Notes: generated by a model from the sequence alone, not told the origin. A DNA stretch of 64,000 bases from Haloarcula vallismortis ATCC 29715 (GCF_000337775.1 NZ_AOLQ01000015.1:47706-111705), one strand, 5' to 3'; counted from the stretch's first letter, positions 8,843 through 19,370 are shown. A program made the numbers and translations.

Positions 8843-10468
8843 TCAGTCGTCTACCTTTCCGTCGCGTCGGTCACGCTCCCTGGCTTCCGGGTCCCGCCCT
8901 GCCGGCTCACCGTGCCCGCCGCCACCGGGTGTTCGGACGGAGACGGTCGACCCGGCCGCGACATCAACAGAGGTCTTCGCTGGGACCGGCTCGCCGTCGA
9001 CGAGATTCTCCCCTGTCGCGCCGTCTTCGCCGCCGTCGATTCCTGCAGGGGCCGTCCGCCGACGCTCCGTCAGCAGTGATACGGTGGCGTCGGTCTCAAC
9101 GGTGACAGTGCGTTCGATTCCCAGTCCCCCGCGGTACCGGCCGTCGCCACCGCTCGACGGCCGCAGCGCGTACCGCTCGACCCGGAGCGGATACTCGGTC
9201 TCCATCGCTTCGACGGGCGTGTTGAGCGTGTTCGTCATGCCGACCTGCACGCCATCCATCCCGTCTTTCCCGGGCCGGGCTCCGAATCCGCCGCCGATTG
9301 TTTCGTAGTAGGTAAACTCCCCGGCTCGATCGCCGATGATGAGGTTGTTCATAGTTCCCTGTCCACCGGCAGGAACCTTACTTGGGGCCGCCTCTGCGAG
9401 TGCCGCCAGCGTGACGTCCATGACGCGCTGGCTCGTCTCGACGTTGCCACCGACGACCGCAGCCGGCGGGTTCGGGTTGAGTACCGACCCCTCAGGTGCG
9501 GACACGGACACCGGCTCGTAACAGCCGTGGTTCGGCGGAATCTCCGGGTCGGTGATCGCTCGAACGACGAAGTAGACCGCGCTCTTTGCGACTGAAAGCG
9601 GCGCGTTCAGGTTGCCCGCCACCTGGTCGGCGGTCCCGGCGAAGTCGACAGCTATCGAGGCCCCATCGATGGTGACGGCCACCTCGACTGGGATGTCGTC
9701 GTCGGTCACGCCGTCGCCTTCGAGGATATCCTGCGCCCGATACGCTCCGTCCGGGAGCGAATCGAGTTCAGCTTCGACCCGCTCACGGGAGTACTCGATG
9801 ACGGCACCGAACGCATCGAGCAGGGTCGAGCCGTGTTCTTCGAGAAGTTCACCGATGCGCTCCTCAGCCCGTCCGTTTGCGGCGCGCTGGGCCCGGAGGT
9901 CCGCCTCACGCTCGTCTGGTGTCCGGACGTTGGCACGGATAAGGTCGTGGACCGCCTCGTTGGGCTCGCCGCCGTCGACGAGCCGAACAGCAGGCAGACG
10001 GAGCCCTTCCTCGTAAATCTCCTGTGCGCCCGGTGGCATGCTTCCCGGCGAACTCCCGCCAACGTCGGCGTGATGGGCGCGCGAGACGGCGTACCCAATC
10101 ACCTCGTCGTTCGGCGCGATGGTCGAAACGAGCGTGATGTCCGGGAGGTGTGTTCCGCCGGCGAACGGGTCGTTAACGACGAACACGTCACCCGGTTTCG
10201 GGTCCTTCTGGAGGACAATATCTACCGCGTCGGGCATCGCGCCGAGGTGGACCGGGATGTGTTCCGCCTGTGCAATCATGCGACCAGACGCGTCGAAAAG
10301 CGCCGTCGAGCAGTCCTGGCGTTCCTTGATGTTCGGGGAGTACGCCCCGCGAATGAGCACGTGGCCCATCTCGGCTGCAACGCTCTCAAGCTGGTTTCTG
10401 AGGATTTCAAGCGTTACGGGGTCGATCGAATCCTGTCTGTCACCCGGTGTCATGGCTTCGTCGTTCAT
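8843..10468 (-). CDS. hyuB: Hydantoinase B / oxoprolinase subunit
   Basis: The protein has 541 residues, full length for the HyuB family. Signatures include [19 protein letters not shown] (about 17-35), [31 protein letters not shown] and the [10 protein letters not shown] motif whose histidines and aspartate likely bind metal. It pairs with HyuA to open cyclic amides (hydantoins, 5-oxoproline or related) in an ATP-dependent way; the exact substrate cannot be read from sequence. The start overlaps the hyuA stop by four bases (ATGA at 10465-10468), indicating translational coupling. The C-terminal tail is strongly charged, as is common in haloarchaea. Confidence 0.9.
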   Translation of the reverse strand: MNDEAMTPGDRQDSIDPVTLEILRNQLESVAAEMGHVLIRGAYSPNIKERQDCSTALFDASGRMIAQAEHIPVHLGAMPDAVDIVLQKDPKPGDVFVVNDPFAGGTHLPDITLVSTIAPNDEVIGYAVSRAHHADVGGSSPGSMPPGAQEIYEEGLRLPAVRLVDGGEPNEAVHDLIRANVRTPDEREADLRAQRAANGRAEERIGELLEEHGSTLLDAFGAVIEYSRERVEAELDSLPDGAYRAQDILEGDGVTDDDIPVEVAVTIDGASIAVDFAGTADQVAGNLNAPLSVAKSAVYFVVRAITDPEIPPNHGCYEPVSVSAPEGSVLNPNPPAAVVGGNVETSQRVMDVTLAALAEAAPSKVPAGGQGTMNNLIIGDRAGEFTYYETIGGGFGARPGKDGMDGVQVGMTNTLNTPVEAMETEYPLRVERYALRPSSGGDGRYRGGLGIERTVTVETDATVSLLTERRRTAPAGIDGGEDGATGENLVDGEPVPAKTSVDVAAGSTVSVRTPGGGGHGEPAGRDPEARERDRRDGKVDD

Positions 10469-12468
10469 GTCTCGCTCACCTCCGCTGTCAGTGTGCCGTC
10501 ATCGCGGACCCGCACGTTCCAGGCCGGTGGGACGACAATTGTACTCTCATCGCCCTCGATAACCGCGGGGCCGTCGATTCTCTCCCGTGGTGGCAGCCGC
10601 GCCCGCTCGTAGACCGGCGTTTCGCGGACCTCGGCACCGAACACCGCCTCCCGAGATTCCTTCTGTGGGTCACCCTCGGCGGCGTACTCAACCGGTGGGG
10701 CGCTCCGTTCGACGGTCGTCGTCACGCGACAGTTCACCAGCTCGACGGACTCGTCCGCTCGATACCCGTACGCGGTCTCATGCGCTGTGGCGAACCGCTC
10801 GCGGGCGTTTGCGGTGTCGAACGGTCGGTCGATGTCCACAGTAAGTTCGAAACTCTGACCGGCGTACCGGAGGTCGGCGGAGCAACGTACTGTTGCCGCC
10901 TCGCGGTCGCTGACCTCTGCCAGCAGTTCCTCGGCCAGCTCATCGTAGACTGTGTCGACATCCTGGGGGTCGACCGCGTCAAGCGGGCGCTGGTACGTCC
11001 GTACGGCGTCGCGCTTCTCGTCGGCCGCGAGCAGGCCGTATGCCGACAGCACGCCAGAAGCGCGCGGAATTACCACCCGGTCGATATCGAGGCTGTCCGC
11101 GATTGCGGCCGCGTGCATCGGTCCGGCACCTCCGAACGCGGCAAGCCCGAATTTCCGAGGGTCGTACCCGCGCTCGACGGTCACAGAACGGATTGCCCGG
11201 GTCATGTTCGCATTGGCGACGCGGTAGACGCCACGAGCGGCCTCGCGGGGACCATCGAGACCCGCCTCGTCGGCAAGGTCTGCAAGCGCGTCGTATGCTG
11301 CGTCTTCATCGAGCGATAGTTCCCCACCTAAACTGGTGCTTGCGCCGATATAGCCCAGCACGAGGTTCGCGTCGGTCACTGTCGGCTCAGTCCCGCCTTT
11401 CCCATAGCAGGCAGGACCGGGGTTTGCTCCGGCGGAGCGCGGGCCGATGCGGAGTGCGCCCCCGGCGTCAACCCAGGCAATGGATCCGCCACCTGCGCCG
11501 ACTGTTTCGACGTCGACCATCGGTGTCTTGATCGGCCGTTCGTTGATGACGCCCGCCGTCGTCCGCTCGGCTTCCCCGTCGCGAACGAGGCTCACGTCGC
11601 TAGAGGTCCCGCCCATATCGAACGTGACCAGCCCGTCATGTTCGTCGGAGTCGTCGGCCGCCATCGAACCGGCCCCGACGACGCCGGCGGCAGGACCCGA
11701 GAGGACCGTCGTAACAGCGTTCCGCCTGACGGTGTCTGCGTCGGTGATGCCGCCGTTTGCCTGCATAATCCGGGGCTGTGGGACCCCGAGTTCCCGCGCC
11801 CGGTCGGTGAGGTGACTGATGTAGTGGTCAATCGCCGGCCGCACGTACGCGTCGACGACGGTCGTCGACGTCCGCTCGTACTCGCGGAACTCGGCGAGGA
11901 CTTCGTGTGAGGCTGAGACGGGCACGTCGAGTTCGTCCCGCAGGATGTCTGCGACGCGTGTTTCGTTTTCTGGGTGGGCGTACGCGTGCAAGAGCGAGAC
12001 GGCGACAGATTCGACATCCATCTCGTGTAACTGTGCGGCGATCGCCCGGACTTCGTCCTCGTCGACGGACTGTTCGATACCGTCAGTGGTCGTCCGTTCG
12101 GAGACTTCAAATCGCCGGCGTCTGGGCACCAGCGGTGTCGGCTTTTCGGCGGACAGGTCGTACAGCGACGGACGATCCTGCCGGCCGATTTCCAGCACGT
12201 CTCGGAACCCTTCGGTCGTGACGAGCGCGGTCTTTGCGCCGTCCTCTTCGAGGAGCGCGTTGACCGAGACGGTCATTGCGTGGGAGAACTCGCTGACGGT
12301 CTCCGGGTCGATGCCGGCCTCCGCACACGCTTTCTCGATGCCGGCGATGACGCCCTCGCTCTGGTCCTCAGTGCTCGGGACTTTCGCAGTCACGAGTTTG
12401 CCGTCGAGCGACAGCGTCACGTCGGTGAAGGTTCCACCGACGTCGACACCGATCCGCCGGCCGCCCAT
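10465..12468 (-). CDS. hyuA: Hydantoinase A / oxoprolinase subunit
   Basis: The protein has 667 residues, the normal length for HyuA. It contains the actin/hsp70-like ATP-binding signatures RIGVDVGGTFTDVTL (about 5-19), TFDMGGTSSDVSLV (about 280) and GAGGGSIAWVDAGG (about 320), plus the late FGGAGPMHA motif. HyuA supplies ATP-dependent activation and works with HyuB on cyclic amides. The gene starts one base after the stop codon of the Nramp-like gene, with hyuB following by overlap, so three genes form one transcript. Candidate substrates are 5-oxoproline, hydantoins, N-methylhydantoin or acetone-carboxylase-type compounds. Confidence 0.9.
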   Translation of the reverse strand: MGGRRIGVDVGGTFTDVTLSLDGKLVTAKVPSTEDQSEGVIAGIEKACAEAGIDPETVSEFSHAMTVSVNALLEEDGAKTALVTTEGFRDVLEIGRQDRPSLYDLSAEKPTPLVPRRRRFEVSERTTTDGIEQSVDEDEVRAIAAQLHEMDVESVAVSLLHAYAHPENETRVADILRDELDVPVSASHEVLAEFREYERTSTTVVDAYVRPAIDHYISHLTDRARELGVPQPRIMQANGGITDADTVRRNAVTTVLSGPAAGVVGAGSMAADDSDEHDGLVTFDMGGTSSDVSLVRDGEAERTTAGVINERPIKTPMVDVETVGAGGGSIAWVDAGGALRIGPRSAGANPGPACYGKGGTEPTVTDANLVLGYIGASTSLGGELSLDEDAAYDALADLADEAGLDGPREAARGVYRVANANMTRAIRSVTVERGYDPRKFGLAAFGGAGPMHAAAIADSLDIDRVVIPRASGVLSAYGLLAADEKRDAVRTYQRPLDAVDPQDVDTVYDELAEELLAEVSDREAATVRCSADLRYAGQSFELTVDIDRPFDTANARERFATAHETAYGYRADESVELVNCRVTTTVERSAPPVEYAAEGDPQKESREAVFGAEVRETPVYERARLPPRERIDGPAVIEGDESTIVVPPAWNVRVRDDGTLTAEVSET

Positions 12469-13677
12469 CTACAGCACCCCCGCGACGCTGAGCAGCGTCC
12501 GAACTCCGAGCCACACGACGATGAGCGTCACGATAGCGCCGAGGGCATTCGCTACTGACCCGTTCGTGTACTCACCGAGGAGCTCACGCTGGTTCATCGC
12601 GTATATCAAGAACACCGCGACGATCGGCAATAAAATCCCGTTGACGACCTGTGCGAACACGATGATCTGGACGGGACTGCCGCCCAGCAACACCGAGAGA
12701 ATCCCGACCCCGAGGATGGTCCCCCAGACAGCACGGAACTGTGTGCTTTGCATGTCCGAATCCCAGCCCAGTGCACCCGTGGTCGCCCACGCGCCCGCGA
12801 GCGGGGCAGTCGTCGCGCTCGTGAACCCGGCGGCGAAGATGCCGATGCTGAAAAACAGTTCGGCGTACGGACCCGCGATGGGTCGCAGCTGTTCGGCCAT
12901 CCGGCCGATATCGCTGATTTGCGTGCCCGGCTCGAAGGCCGCGGCCGCGGTCACCATAATCGTGATTGTGATCACGCCGCCGACGACGATTGACAGCACC
13001 GTGTCGATGCGTGAGTGGCCGATATCCTCTGGCCCGCTCCACCGCTCCTGAACGTTACTCGCGTGCAGGAACAGGTTGTACCCGACGATGGTCGTTCCGA
13101 CGAGGCCGGTGATGAGGTACAGCGACCCCGAGGGGATTCCGGGGACGAACCCCATCGCAATCGCACCCGGGTCGGGACCGATGAGAATTGCCGACGCAAC
13201 GAACGAGAATGCCATCACGGCGACCAGCCCAATGAGCGCTCGCTCGATCAGCTTGTAGCGCCCAGTGTAGAGCAGGAGGCCGGCGACGAGTCCCATCACG
13301 ACGCCCCACACCGTCGAATCGATACCCGTAATGGTCGCGAGCCCTGCGGCACCGCCGAGGATATTCCCGGCTTCGTAGGCAGCAGTCCCAACGCCGATCG
13401 CGCCGACAACAAGGAATATACTCAGGTACTCGACGATTTGATTGTCGAACCGCTCTCGAAGCGCTTCGCCGAGTCCCTCCCCAGAGACAAGGCCCAGCCG
13501 CGCACTCATCTCTTGGAGAACAATCGTTGCAACGATCGAGAAAACCATCGTCCACAGGAGTGCGTAGCCGAACTCCGCCCCGGTGACGCTCGCAGTCGTG
13601 ACCGTGCCTGGGCCGATGAACGCGGCGGCGACCATCGCTCCCGGGCCGACGGCTTTGAGTCGTTTTGTAATGCTCAT
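12469..13677 (-). CDS. Nramp-family-like membrane transporter without the metal-site motifs
   Basis: The protein has 402 residues and about 11 transmembrane segments in an Nramp-like fold. In TM1 canonical metal transporters have DPGN; here the matching stretch is IGPGTVTTASVTGAEFGYAL. In TM6 the canonical MPHN reads VGYNLFLHA. The residues that coordinate Mn/Fe are therefore absent. Known relatives without these residues carry other cargo (e.g. Mg2+ or unknown). The gene abuts hyuA with no gap and is the first gene of that operon, so import of the HyuAB substrate is a reasonable inference. No other transporter lies in the operon. Confidence 0.85.
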   Translation of the reverse strand: MSITKRLKAVGPGAMVAAAFIGPGTVTTASVTGAEFGYALLWTMVFSIVATIVLQEMSARLGLVSGEGLGEALRERFDNQIVEYLSIFLVVGAIGVGTAAYEAGNILGGAAGLATITGIDSTVWGVVMGLVAGLLLYTGRYKLIERALIGLVAVMAFSFVASAILIGPDPGAIAMGFVPGIPSGSLYLITGLVGTTIVGYNLFLHASNVQERWSGPEDIGHSRIDTVLSIVVGGVITITIMVTAAAAFEPGTQISDIGRMAEQLRPIAGPYAELFFSIGIFAAGFTSATTAPLAGAWATTGALGWDSDMQSTQFRAVWGTILGVGILSVLLGGSPVQIIVFAQVVNGILLPIVAVFLIYAMNQRELLGEYTNGSVANALGAIVTLIVVWLGVRTLLSVAGVL

Positions 13678-13857
13678 GATTGTTGGTTTTGATAGCCACT
13701 GTCACGGTCCCGGCAGGTGACGAAAAGTATTGTTAAGACCTGTGTGTGTCCGGAACATCGGTTGTATGAACTCTATGTCTGTGCCGCTAGGTGTGTGAAC
13801 AAGTATGACACACTTCAGCCCCGGATAGGAGTCTATCTGGGTCCCAAGCGGGGGTAT

Positions 13858-14403
13858 TCACGGTTCCCGTGTTCTCAAAAGTACCTTCGAAACACTCTCT
13901 TCGATTTCAATTTCGAACGGGAGGTCAGTAATGCTACCGCGGATGAATCGGATCATCAACCATCGGACCGACTCGGATGGGAACACCACGTGGAAACTCC
14001 CCTTTTCGTCGCGTCGGACAGTCAGGAATCCACACAGTGAGAGCCAGTCGAGCACGTCTTCGAGTGAATCAAATCGTTCGGCATACTCTTGAGCGTGGTA
14101 CTGCGCCACCTGATCGATCATTTCGAGCACTTCCTGGTCACGTGCATCTGGGTCGGTAAACTGGCTCAGGAGTGCATGAAGGAGGTCGATGTCCAGCAGG
14201 ACGTGCTCGCCTGTCGAGAGCATCTCGTAGTACGTCTGAAGGTGATCGCTGTCACTCGCATGGGCCGAGTCGAAGTTTGCCGCGTAGAACGCGATTGCTT
14301 CGCGGATCAGTTGGCTTTGACTCTCCCCAGTTCGGTCGGTCAGCCCCTCTAACGTCTCCTTTGTCTCCTCGTCGAGAGAGACGGTGACGCGGTCGGTTGG
14401 CAT
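13858..14403 (-). CDS. Ribbon-helix-helix DNA-binding protein with C-terminal sensor-like domain
   Basis: The protein has 181 residues. The N-terminus is a CopG/MetJ-type ribbon-helix-helix (TDRVTVSLDEETKETLEGLT, then SQSQLIREAIAFYA, about 3-45). The remaining ~130 residues are an alpha/beta domain with no motif I recognise (SLEDVLDWLSLCGFLTVRRD, then SVRWLMIRFIRGSI). That layout suggests an RHH repressor with a haloarchaeal regulatory domain. ATG 14403 (MPTDRVTV) is the preferred start; ATG 14418 is an alternative. It lies directly downstream of gdh on the same strand, about 100 bases away, so it may be cotranscribed, but a role in glutamate metabolism is not shown. Confidence 0.75.
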   Translation of the reverse strand: MPTDRVTVSLDEETKETLEGLTDRTGESQSQLIREAIAFYAANFDSAHASDSDHLQTYYEMLSTGEHVLLDIDLLHALLSQFTDPDARDQEVLEMIDQVAQYHAQEYAERFDSLEDVLDWLSLCGFLTVRRDEKGSFHVVFPSESVRWLMIRFIRGSITDLPFEIEIEESVSKVLLRTREP

Positions 14404-14505
14404 AGTGGCCCTCGTCACTGGATGGCCTTAATATCGTGTCGTTTGGTGACAGAGACCTCTCAGACCGCAGCAAGACCGGCACGTCTGGACGGCATCCGGA
14501 ACCAG

Positions 14506-15759
14506 TTACGGCCAGGTACCGCTCTGCTTGCCGGCGTTCATGACCCGCTGGAGTGCAACGACGTATGCAGCGGTTCGGAGCGACGGGAGGTTTCGCCCCT
14601 CGTACGCATCGATGAGGTTCCCGAACTGCTCGACGATAATTGAATCCAGTTCCTCGTTGACGCGTTCTCCGGACCAGTAGAAGCGCTGCCTGTTCTGGAC
14701 CCATTCGAAGTAGGACACGATGACGCCGCCCGCGTTCGCGAGGATATCCGGAACGACCAGCGTCTCGCGGTCACTGAGAATATCGTCCGCGGTGGGAGTA
14801 ATCGGGCCGTTTGCAGCCTCTGAGATGACATCAGCGGAGATCTCATGCGCCAGCGACTCGCCGATGGCGTTTTCGAGTGCGGCCGGAATCAGCAGGTCGA
14901 TATCGAGCGTGAGCAGCTCCTCGTTGGTGAGCTCTCCCTCGGCCTCCGGATAGCCGACGACGCTCCCGGTTTCGCGTTTGTAGTCCTTGACTGCGATGGG
15001 GTCGAACGACGCGTCGCTGTATATCGCCCCGCTCGAATCGGAGACAGCGACGACGTTGGCACCCATCTCGTAGATGAGTTTCGCCGCGATCCAGCCGGCG
15101 TTCCCGTAGCCCTGAACCGCGACCGTCGCGCCTTCGAGGTCCTTATCGAGATACTCGAAGGCTTCACGCGCCGCGACGACCGTCGACCGCCCGGTCGCTT
15201 CGACGCGGCCTTCGCTGCCGCCGCTTGCGAGGTCCTTTCCGGTTATCACGCCGGGTTCGGTCGTGTTTTCGAGTGTCTCGTAGGTGTCCTTGATCCAGTT
15301 CATCTCGCGCTGGCCTGTGTTGACATCGGGCGCGGGCACGTCGCGGTCGGCACCTATCAGCGGCGTCAGTTCCTTCGCAAACGAGCGCGTGACCCGTTCC
15401 AGTTCACTCTCCGAATAGTTACTCGGGTCGATGACGATGCCGCCTTTCCCCCCGCCCAGTGGGATATCGCTCGTCGCCGTCTTGTAAACCATCCAGCCGG
15501 AGAGCGCCTTGACCTCGTCGCGGTCGACCTCCGGGTGATAGCGGATGCCGCCTTTGTAGGGGCCGCGGTCACCGTTGAACTGTGACCGGTACGCACGGAA
15601 CACCTCGACCGACCCGTCGTCCATCTCGACAGACAGGTTCGTTTCAAGTATCCGCTCGGGCGCTTTCAGCCGCTCCAGTTGTCCTTCTGAGATGTCCAGG
15701 TGCTGTGCTGCGGAATCGATCTGTGTCCGCAGGCTCTGGTACGGATTTACATCAGACAT
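14506..15759 (-). CDS. gdhA: Glutamate dehydrogenase (first copy)
   Basis: The protein has 417 residues, normal for archaeal hexameric GDH. The substrate-binding lysines lie in [13 protein letters not shown] and [13 protein letters not shown], the catalytic aspartate region is [13 protein letters not shown], and the Rossmann motif is [13 protein letters not shown]. The enzyme interconverts glutamate with 2-oxoglutarate and ammonium. An aspartate after the second Rossmann strand (VAVSDSSG) is compatible with NAD(H), but cofactor preference cannot be settled by eye. A second, diverged copy is at 19643-20938, with a Bat-like regulator in between. Gene symbols gdhA/gdhB are not used consistently in haloarchaea. 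Confidence 0.95.
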   Translation of the reverse strand: MSDVNPYQSLRTQIDSAAQHLDISEGQLERLKAPERILETNLSVEMDDGSVEVFRAYRSQFNGDRGPYKGGIRYHPEVDRDEVKALSGWMVYKTATSDIPLGGGKGGIVIDPSNYSESELERVTRSFAKELTPLIGADRDVPAPDVNTGQREMNWIKDTYETLENTTEPGVITGKDLASGGSEGRVEATGRSTVVAAREAFEYLDKDLEGATVAVQGYGNAGWIAAKLIYEMGANVVAVSDSSGAIYSDASFDPIAVKDYKRETGSVVGYPEAEGELTNEELLTLDIDLLIPAALENAIGESLAHEISADVISEAANGPITPTADDILSDRETLVVPDILANAGGVIVSYFEWVQNRQRFYWSGERVNEELDSIIVEQFGNLIDAYEGRNLPSLRTAAYVVALQRVMNAGKQSGTWP

Positions 15760-15875
15760 GTCTCCACAGGACTCATAGAGATACCAAAAGCTATCTATTT
15801 CTACCAGAAAGATTACTATACCAATCGATATAGTAGATACTAATTTGAGGGCTTACATCGGCACTTGAATGCGAA

Positions 15876-16181
15876 TCACTCAGATAGTTTTACACTTCTA
15901 TCAAATTTCGATACAACTACGTCTCCTGTCTTTTCTGTCACCCGAACAGCGGTGTCCGTATCGAGTGCCACAGCGTCTGCAACCTGTTCCGTTCCACGTA
16001 CTGGAACGTCGACACGATCGACGTCCGGAATCAGGCAGTCACGACGTCCGGCGCGTTCGAGCAGGACGTCACCGCTGGGGAAGTGCCAGACCCGCGTCAC
16101 GGTTCGAAACACTGGCACCGACAGCGGTGCTTCGATGTGCCTGATAGCTCTCTTCTTCATCAAGCGACGTTGTACGTCCAT
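15876..16181 (-). CDS. Small hypothetical haloarchaeal protein
   Basis: The frame encodes about 101 residues from ATG 16181 (MDVQRRLMKKRAI). It is mostly beta-strand prone (VFRTVTRVWHFPSGDVLLER, then RVTEKTGDVVVSKFDRS). The mix of acidic and hydrophobic residues and GC3 use look coding. I recognise no family. An adjacent ATG at 16184 is equally possible. It lies between gdh (same strand, 116 bases downstream) and the divergent Bat-like regulator. Confidence 0.5.
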   Translation of the reverse strand: MDVQRRLMKKRAIRHIEAPLSVPVFRTVTRVWHFPSGDVLLERAGRRDCLIPDVDRVDVPVRGTEQVADAVALDTDTAVRVTEKTGDVVVSKFDRSVKLSE

Positions 16182-16336
16182 CATAGCTGATCTGAGGCGG
16201 AAGCTGCTGGCTCTCTGAACGACGAGCAAGGACTGCCTGTATCGGCGACTGCGTGATGGCTGTCACGTGTCATGCGTTCCGGCCGTCGACCCATGGCACT
16301 CTATCGAAAGGACCACAGGAATGAGCAAATACTAAA

Positions 16337-16347
16337 TTGTTTAACAA
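16337..16347. promoter_or_regulatory. Palindrome TTGTTTAACAA upstream of the Bat-like regulator
   Basis: The 11-bp sequence is a 5-1-5 palindrome about 155 bases before the regulator ATG. Its core TTGTTTAAC recurs at 19412-19420 upstream of the zinc protein-gdh pair, which suggests a shared regulator-binding site. Confidence 0.4.
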
Positions 16348-16398
16348 CGAATCCTTCCGAACATTCGGTGTTTATTATTGAACCCCACATCCAAAATC

Positions 16399-16423
16399 CG
16401 GGAACTGAACCACCCAGTTCCCG
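16399..16423. promoter_or_regulatory. 9-bp inverted repeat upstream of the Bat-like regulator
   Basis: CGGGAACTG (16399-16407) and CAGTTCCCG (16415-16423) are exact reverse complements separated by seven bases. They sit 80-104 bases before the ATG. This could be an operator or a hairpin in a long leader; sequence alone does not decide. Confidence 0.45.
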
Positions 16424-16502
16424 ACAGGTGGCGACAATTCGAACGAGTGTCTACACATAGCGCCAGTGGTCACAGTGAGAAATTCGTGCCCCGGAGCAGC
16501 AG

Positions 16503-19370
16503 ATGAGCGACGCTGAGAGTCCATTCGATACGGCGCAGATTCTCGTCGTCGGTTCGGCGACCTGGACAGAGCCGTTCACAGCGGCTCTCAGAGCCAGCAC
16601 CGGGGCCGCTGTTCTCACTGCCGGGACACCCCCGGCCGCTCTGGACACAGTTCGTCAGCGCTCGGTCGACTGTGTCGTCACGACAGCGACACTCGACGAT
16701 GGGAGTGGCATCGACCTGGTCCGACAGCTCCGGGACTCGGCTCCGGACCTCCCAGTCGTCCTCGGGACGACGGACGGCAGTGAGGCCCTGGCAAGCGAGG
16801 CAATCGAGGCGGGCGTTTCCGACTACGTCCCCCTCACAGGGCCTGATGGCCTGTGGACAAATGAACTGGTCGAGCGAACTGGGAAGGCGCTCCAGTCCGC
16901 TCGGCGAGCGATCACGCAGCGCGAACGGGCACGGCAGTTCGACGCCGTCTTCCACGACACACAGACGGCCACGTGGGTCCTCGACCCGGACGGTTCGCTC
17001 GCCCGTGTGAATCAGACGGGCCAGGCGATGATTGACGCGGACGCGGACGCGGTCATCGGCGACCCGTTCTGGACGCTGCCGTGGTGGGCACAGTCCGAGG
17101 GAACCGAACGTGATATCCGGCAACTCGTGGCGGCCGCACGCGACGGGCAGTTCGGTAGCGCGGTCGTTCACCGGCCTGGGACGGCCACGGACCGCGTTAT
17201 CGAGCTTTCGGTTCGGCCGGTCGAGAACGACTTCGGCGACATCACCTCAATCGTCATTGAGGGGATAGACATCACGGAGCAGGTCACCCTCGACCGTGAC
17301 CTCCGCCAGTCCGAGGAACTCCACCGGGTCACGCTCAGCAACATGACCGACACCGTTCTCATGACGAACGAGGACGGGGAGTACACCTACGTCTGCCCGA
17401 ACGTCCACTTCATTTTCGGCTACACCGACGACGAGATTCACGAACAGGAGACGATAGATACGCTCCTCGGCGAGGACCTGTTCGACCGTGCGGAACTCGC
17501 TGAGAAAGGTGCTCTCAAGAATATCGAGTGTACCGTCACGGATAAGGCGGGCCACGAGCACACGCTGCTGGTCAACGTCCGGGAAGTCGCAATTCAGGGC
17601 GGGACACTGCTGTACAGCTGCCGAGATATCACGAAACGGAAACAGCGAGAGGAAGCGCTGGCGACGCTACAGGAGACCGCACGGAAGTTTCTCTACACGG
17701 AGACGAATCAGGAGATCGCCCAGCACATCGTCGACGACGTGCTCAGTGTGTTCGACGCCTCCGCGAGTGCGATCTATCTGCACGACGTCGAGACGAACGA
17801 ACTCCGGCCCGTCGCACAGTCCCAGGCGATGACCGAACACCACGGGCCGCTGCCGGCCGTCCGCACGAACGACGACACACTTCCGAGCCACAGCTTCGTC
17901 AACGACGAGACACTCGTGTTCGACGATGTCCACACGTCGGACCGACTGGAAAATCGAGCCACTGACCTCCGGAGCGTCATGTTCATTCCACTCGGCAGCC
18001 ACGGCGTGTTCGTCACTGGCTCGACGGCTGTCGGGGTGTTCGATGACGTGACACAGGAACTCACCGACCTGCTCGCAGCCACCGCCGAGGCTGCCCTTGA
18101 CCGGGTCGCCCGGGAGTCCCAGCTCCGGGAACAGGACCGCGAACTCCAGCGACAAAACGAGCAACTGACCGCTCTGAACCACATCAACAACACGATTCGG
18201 GAGATCGACCAGACCATCGTCAGCGCCGAAACACAGGACGAGATCAACCACACCGTCTGTGAACGGCTGACCGACACGGACCGATTCAAGTTCGCGTGGA
18301 TCGGGAGCGTCGATCCGGGCGGTAACACTGTCGAACCGCAAGCATGGGCCGGCAACGAACAGGGGTATCTCGACAGTCAGTCAATCGCCGTCGCGGCCGC
18401 CGAGACCGAACCTGCGGGCCAGACGGCGGCGACCGGTGAACTGACGATGATACCCAACGTCGCCGCCGACCTCCGGGACGCGCCGTGGCGGTCGGACGCG
18501 CTTACGCGCGACTTCCTCTCAGTGTTGAGTATCCCGCTGGTGTACAACGACCTCAGGCATGGGGTCCTTACTATCTATGCGGACACGAAAGACGCGTTCG
18601 ACGAGACGACGCGCACGGTGTTGCGCGAACTCGGCGAGACAATCGCCTCGGCGCTCAGCGCTATCGAACGGAAACACGCGTTGCTCACGACGTCGGTGAC
18701 CCGCGTCGAGTTCGATATTGATGACGAGCGGTTCCTCCTGTCGCGCCTCGCCCGGTCGACGGGGTGTACCCTTTCCTACGAGGGCGGCATCCAGCACGCG
18801 CCGGCTGGTAACAGTGTATTTGTTACAGTCGAAGATGCCGATGTGCGTACAGTTGCGGCGGCTGCGGCGAAGATGACGACGATAGACGACGTGACACAGA
18901 TTAGTGACGACGACACCGAGAGTGGGGTCCTGCGGCTGGAATTGTCACAGCCGTTCCTCGCGCTGGAACTCGCCGATCACGGCGCTATCTTCCGGGAAGC
19001 GACCGCGGACCCGGACGGAACCACGCTGGTCGTGGATGTGCCACAGAGCGTCGACGTTCGAAACATCGCGCAGTTGGTCGACAGCACGTTCTCCGGCGTC
19101 GAACTCAGGCGCAAGGAGACGCTCGAACAGGGCATCGAGCAGGACCGGAGTTCGGAGTTCCTCACGGAGCTCACGGAGCGCCAGCTCGAAGTGATTCAGA
19201 CCGCCTACTACAGCGGCTACTTCGAGTCGCCGCGCACAAAATCCGGCGAGGACATCGCGACGATGCTTGAGATTTCGCCACCAGCGTTCTATCAGCACGT
19301 GCGGACCGTTCAGCGGAAGCTGTTCACCACACTGTTCGAAGACCGCAGCGTATCGGGTCTGGAATCCTGA
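16503..19370 (+). CDS. Bat-like HTH_10 regulator with pseudo-receiver, PAS and GAF domains
   Basis: The protein has 955 residues. In order: a receiver-like domain (10-125), PAS (about 145-255), PAS (about 275-385), GAF (about 395-540), GAF (about 550-720), a Bat-type beta domain (about 735-880) and a C-terminal HTH_10 (about 885-945, RQLEVIQTAYYSGYFESPR). The architecture is that of haloarchaeal bacterioopsin-activator-like regulators. In the receiver the phosphoacceptor Asp appears replaced: VDCVVTTATLDDGSGIDL aligns Thr with the Asp of SDYxMPxxDG. It may therefore signal by PAS/GAF ligand sensing and not by phosphorylation. Its position beside gdhB and a motif shared with the gdhB promoter suggest gdhB as a target, by inference only. 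Confidence 0.9.
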   Translation: MSDAESPFDTAQILVVGSATWTEPFTAALRASTGAAVLTAGTPPAALDTVRQRSVDCVVTTATLDDGSGIDLVRQLRDSAPDLPVVLGTTDGSEALASEAIEAGVSDYVPLTGPDGLWTNELVERTGKALQSARRAITQRERARQFDAVFHDTQTATWVLDPDGSLARVNQTGQAMIDADADAVIGDPFWTLPWWAQSEGTERDIRQLVAAARDGQFGSAVVHRPGTATDRVIELSVRPVENDFGDITSIVIEGIDITEQVTLDRDLRQSEELHRVTLSNMTDTVLMTNEDGEYTYVCPNVHFIFGYTDDEIHEQETIDTLLGEDLFDRAELAEKGALKNIECTVTDKAGHEHTLLVNVREVAIQGGTLLYSCRDITKRKQREEALATLQETARKFLYTETNQEIAQHIVDDVLSVFDASASAIYLHDVETNELRPVAQSQAMTEHHGPLPAVRTNDDTLPSHSFVNDETLVFDDVHTSDRLENRATDLRSVMFIPLGSHGVFVTGSTAVGVFDDVTQELTDLLAATAEAALDRVARESQLREQDRELQRQNEQLTALNHINNTIREIDQTIVSAETQDEINHTVCERLTDTDRFKFAWIGSVDPGGNTVEPQAWAGNEQGYLDSQSIAVAAAETEPAGQTAATGELTMIPNVAADLRDAPWRSDALTRDFLSVLSIPLVYNDLRHGVLTIYADTKDAFDETTRTVLRELGETIASALSAIERKHALLTTSVTRVEFDIDDERFLLSRLARSTGCTLSYEGGIQHAPAGNSVFVTVEDADVRTVAAAAAKMTTIDDVTQISDDDTESGVLRLELSQPFLALELADHGAIFREATADPDGTTLVVDVPQSVDVRNIAQLVDSTFSGVELRRKETLEQGIEQDRSSEFLTELTERQLEVIQTAYYSGYFESPRTKSGEDIATMLEISPPAFYQHVRTVQRKLFTTLFEDRSVSGLES

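Noticed and set aside
10447..11319. Long plus-strand frames opposite hyuA and other GC-rich genes
   Set aside because: High third-position GC leaves antisense frames open. Translations are Arg/Ser-rich, the usual shadow pattern in haloarchaea.
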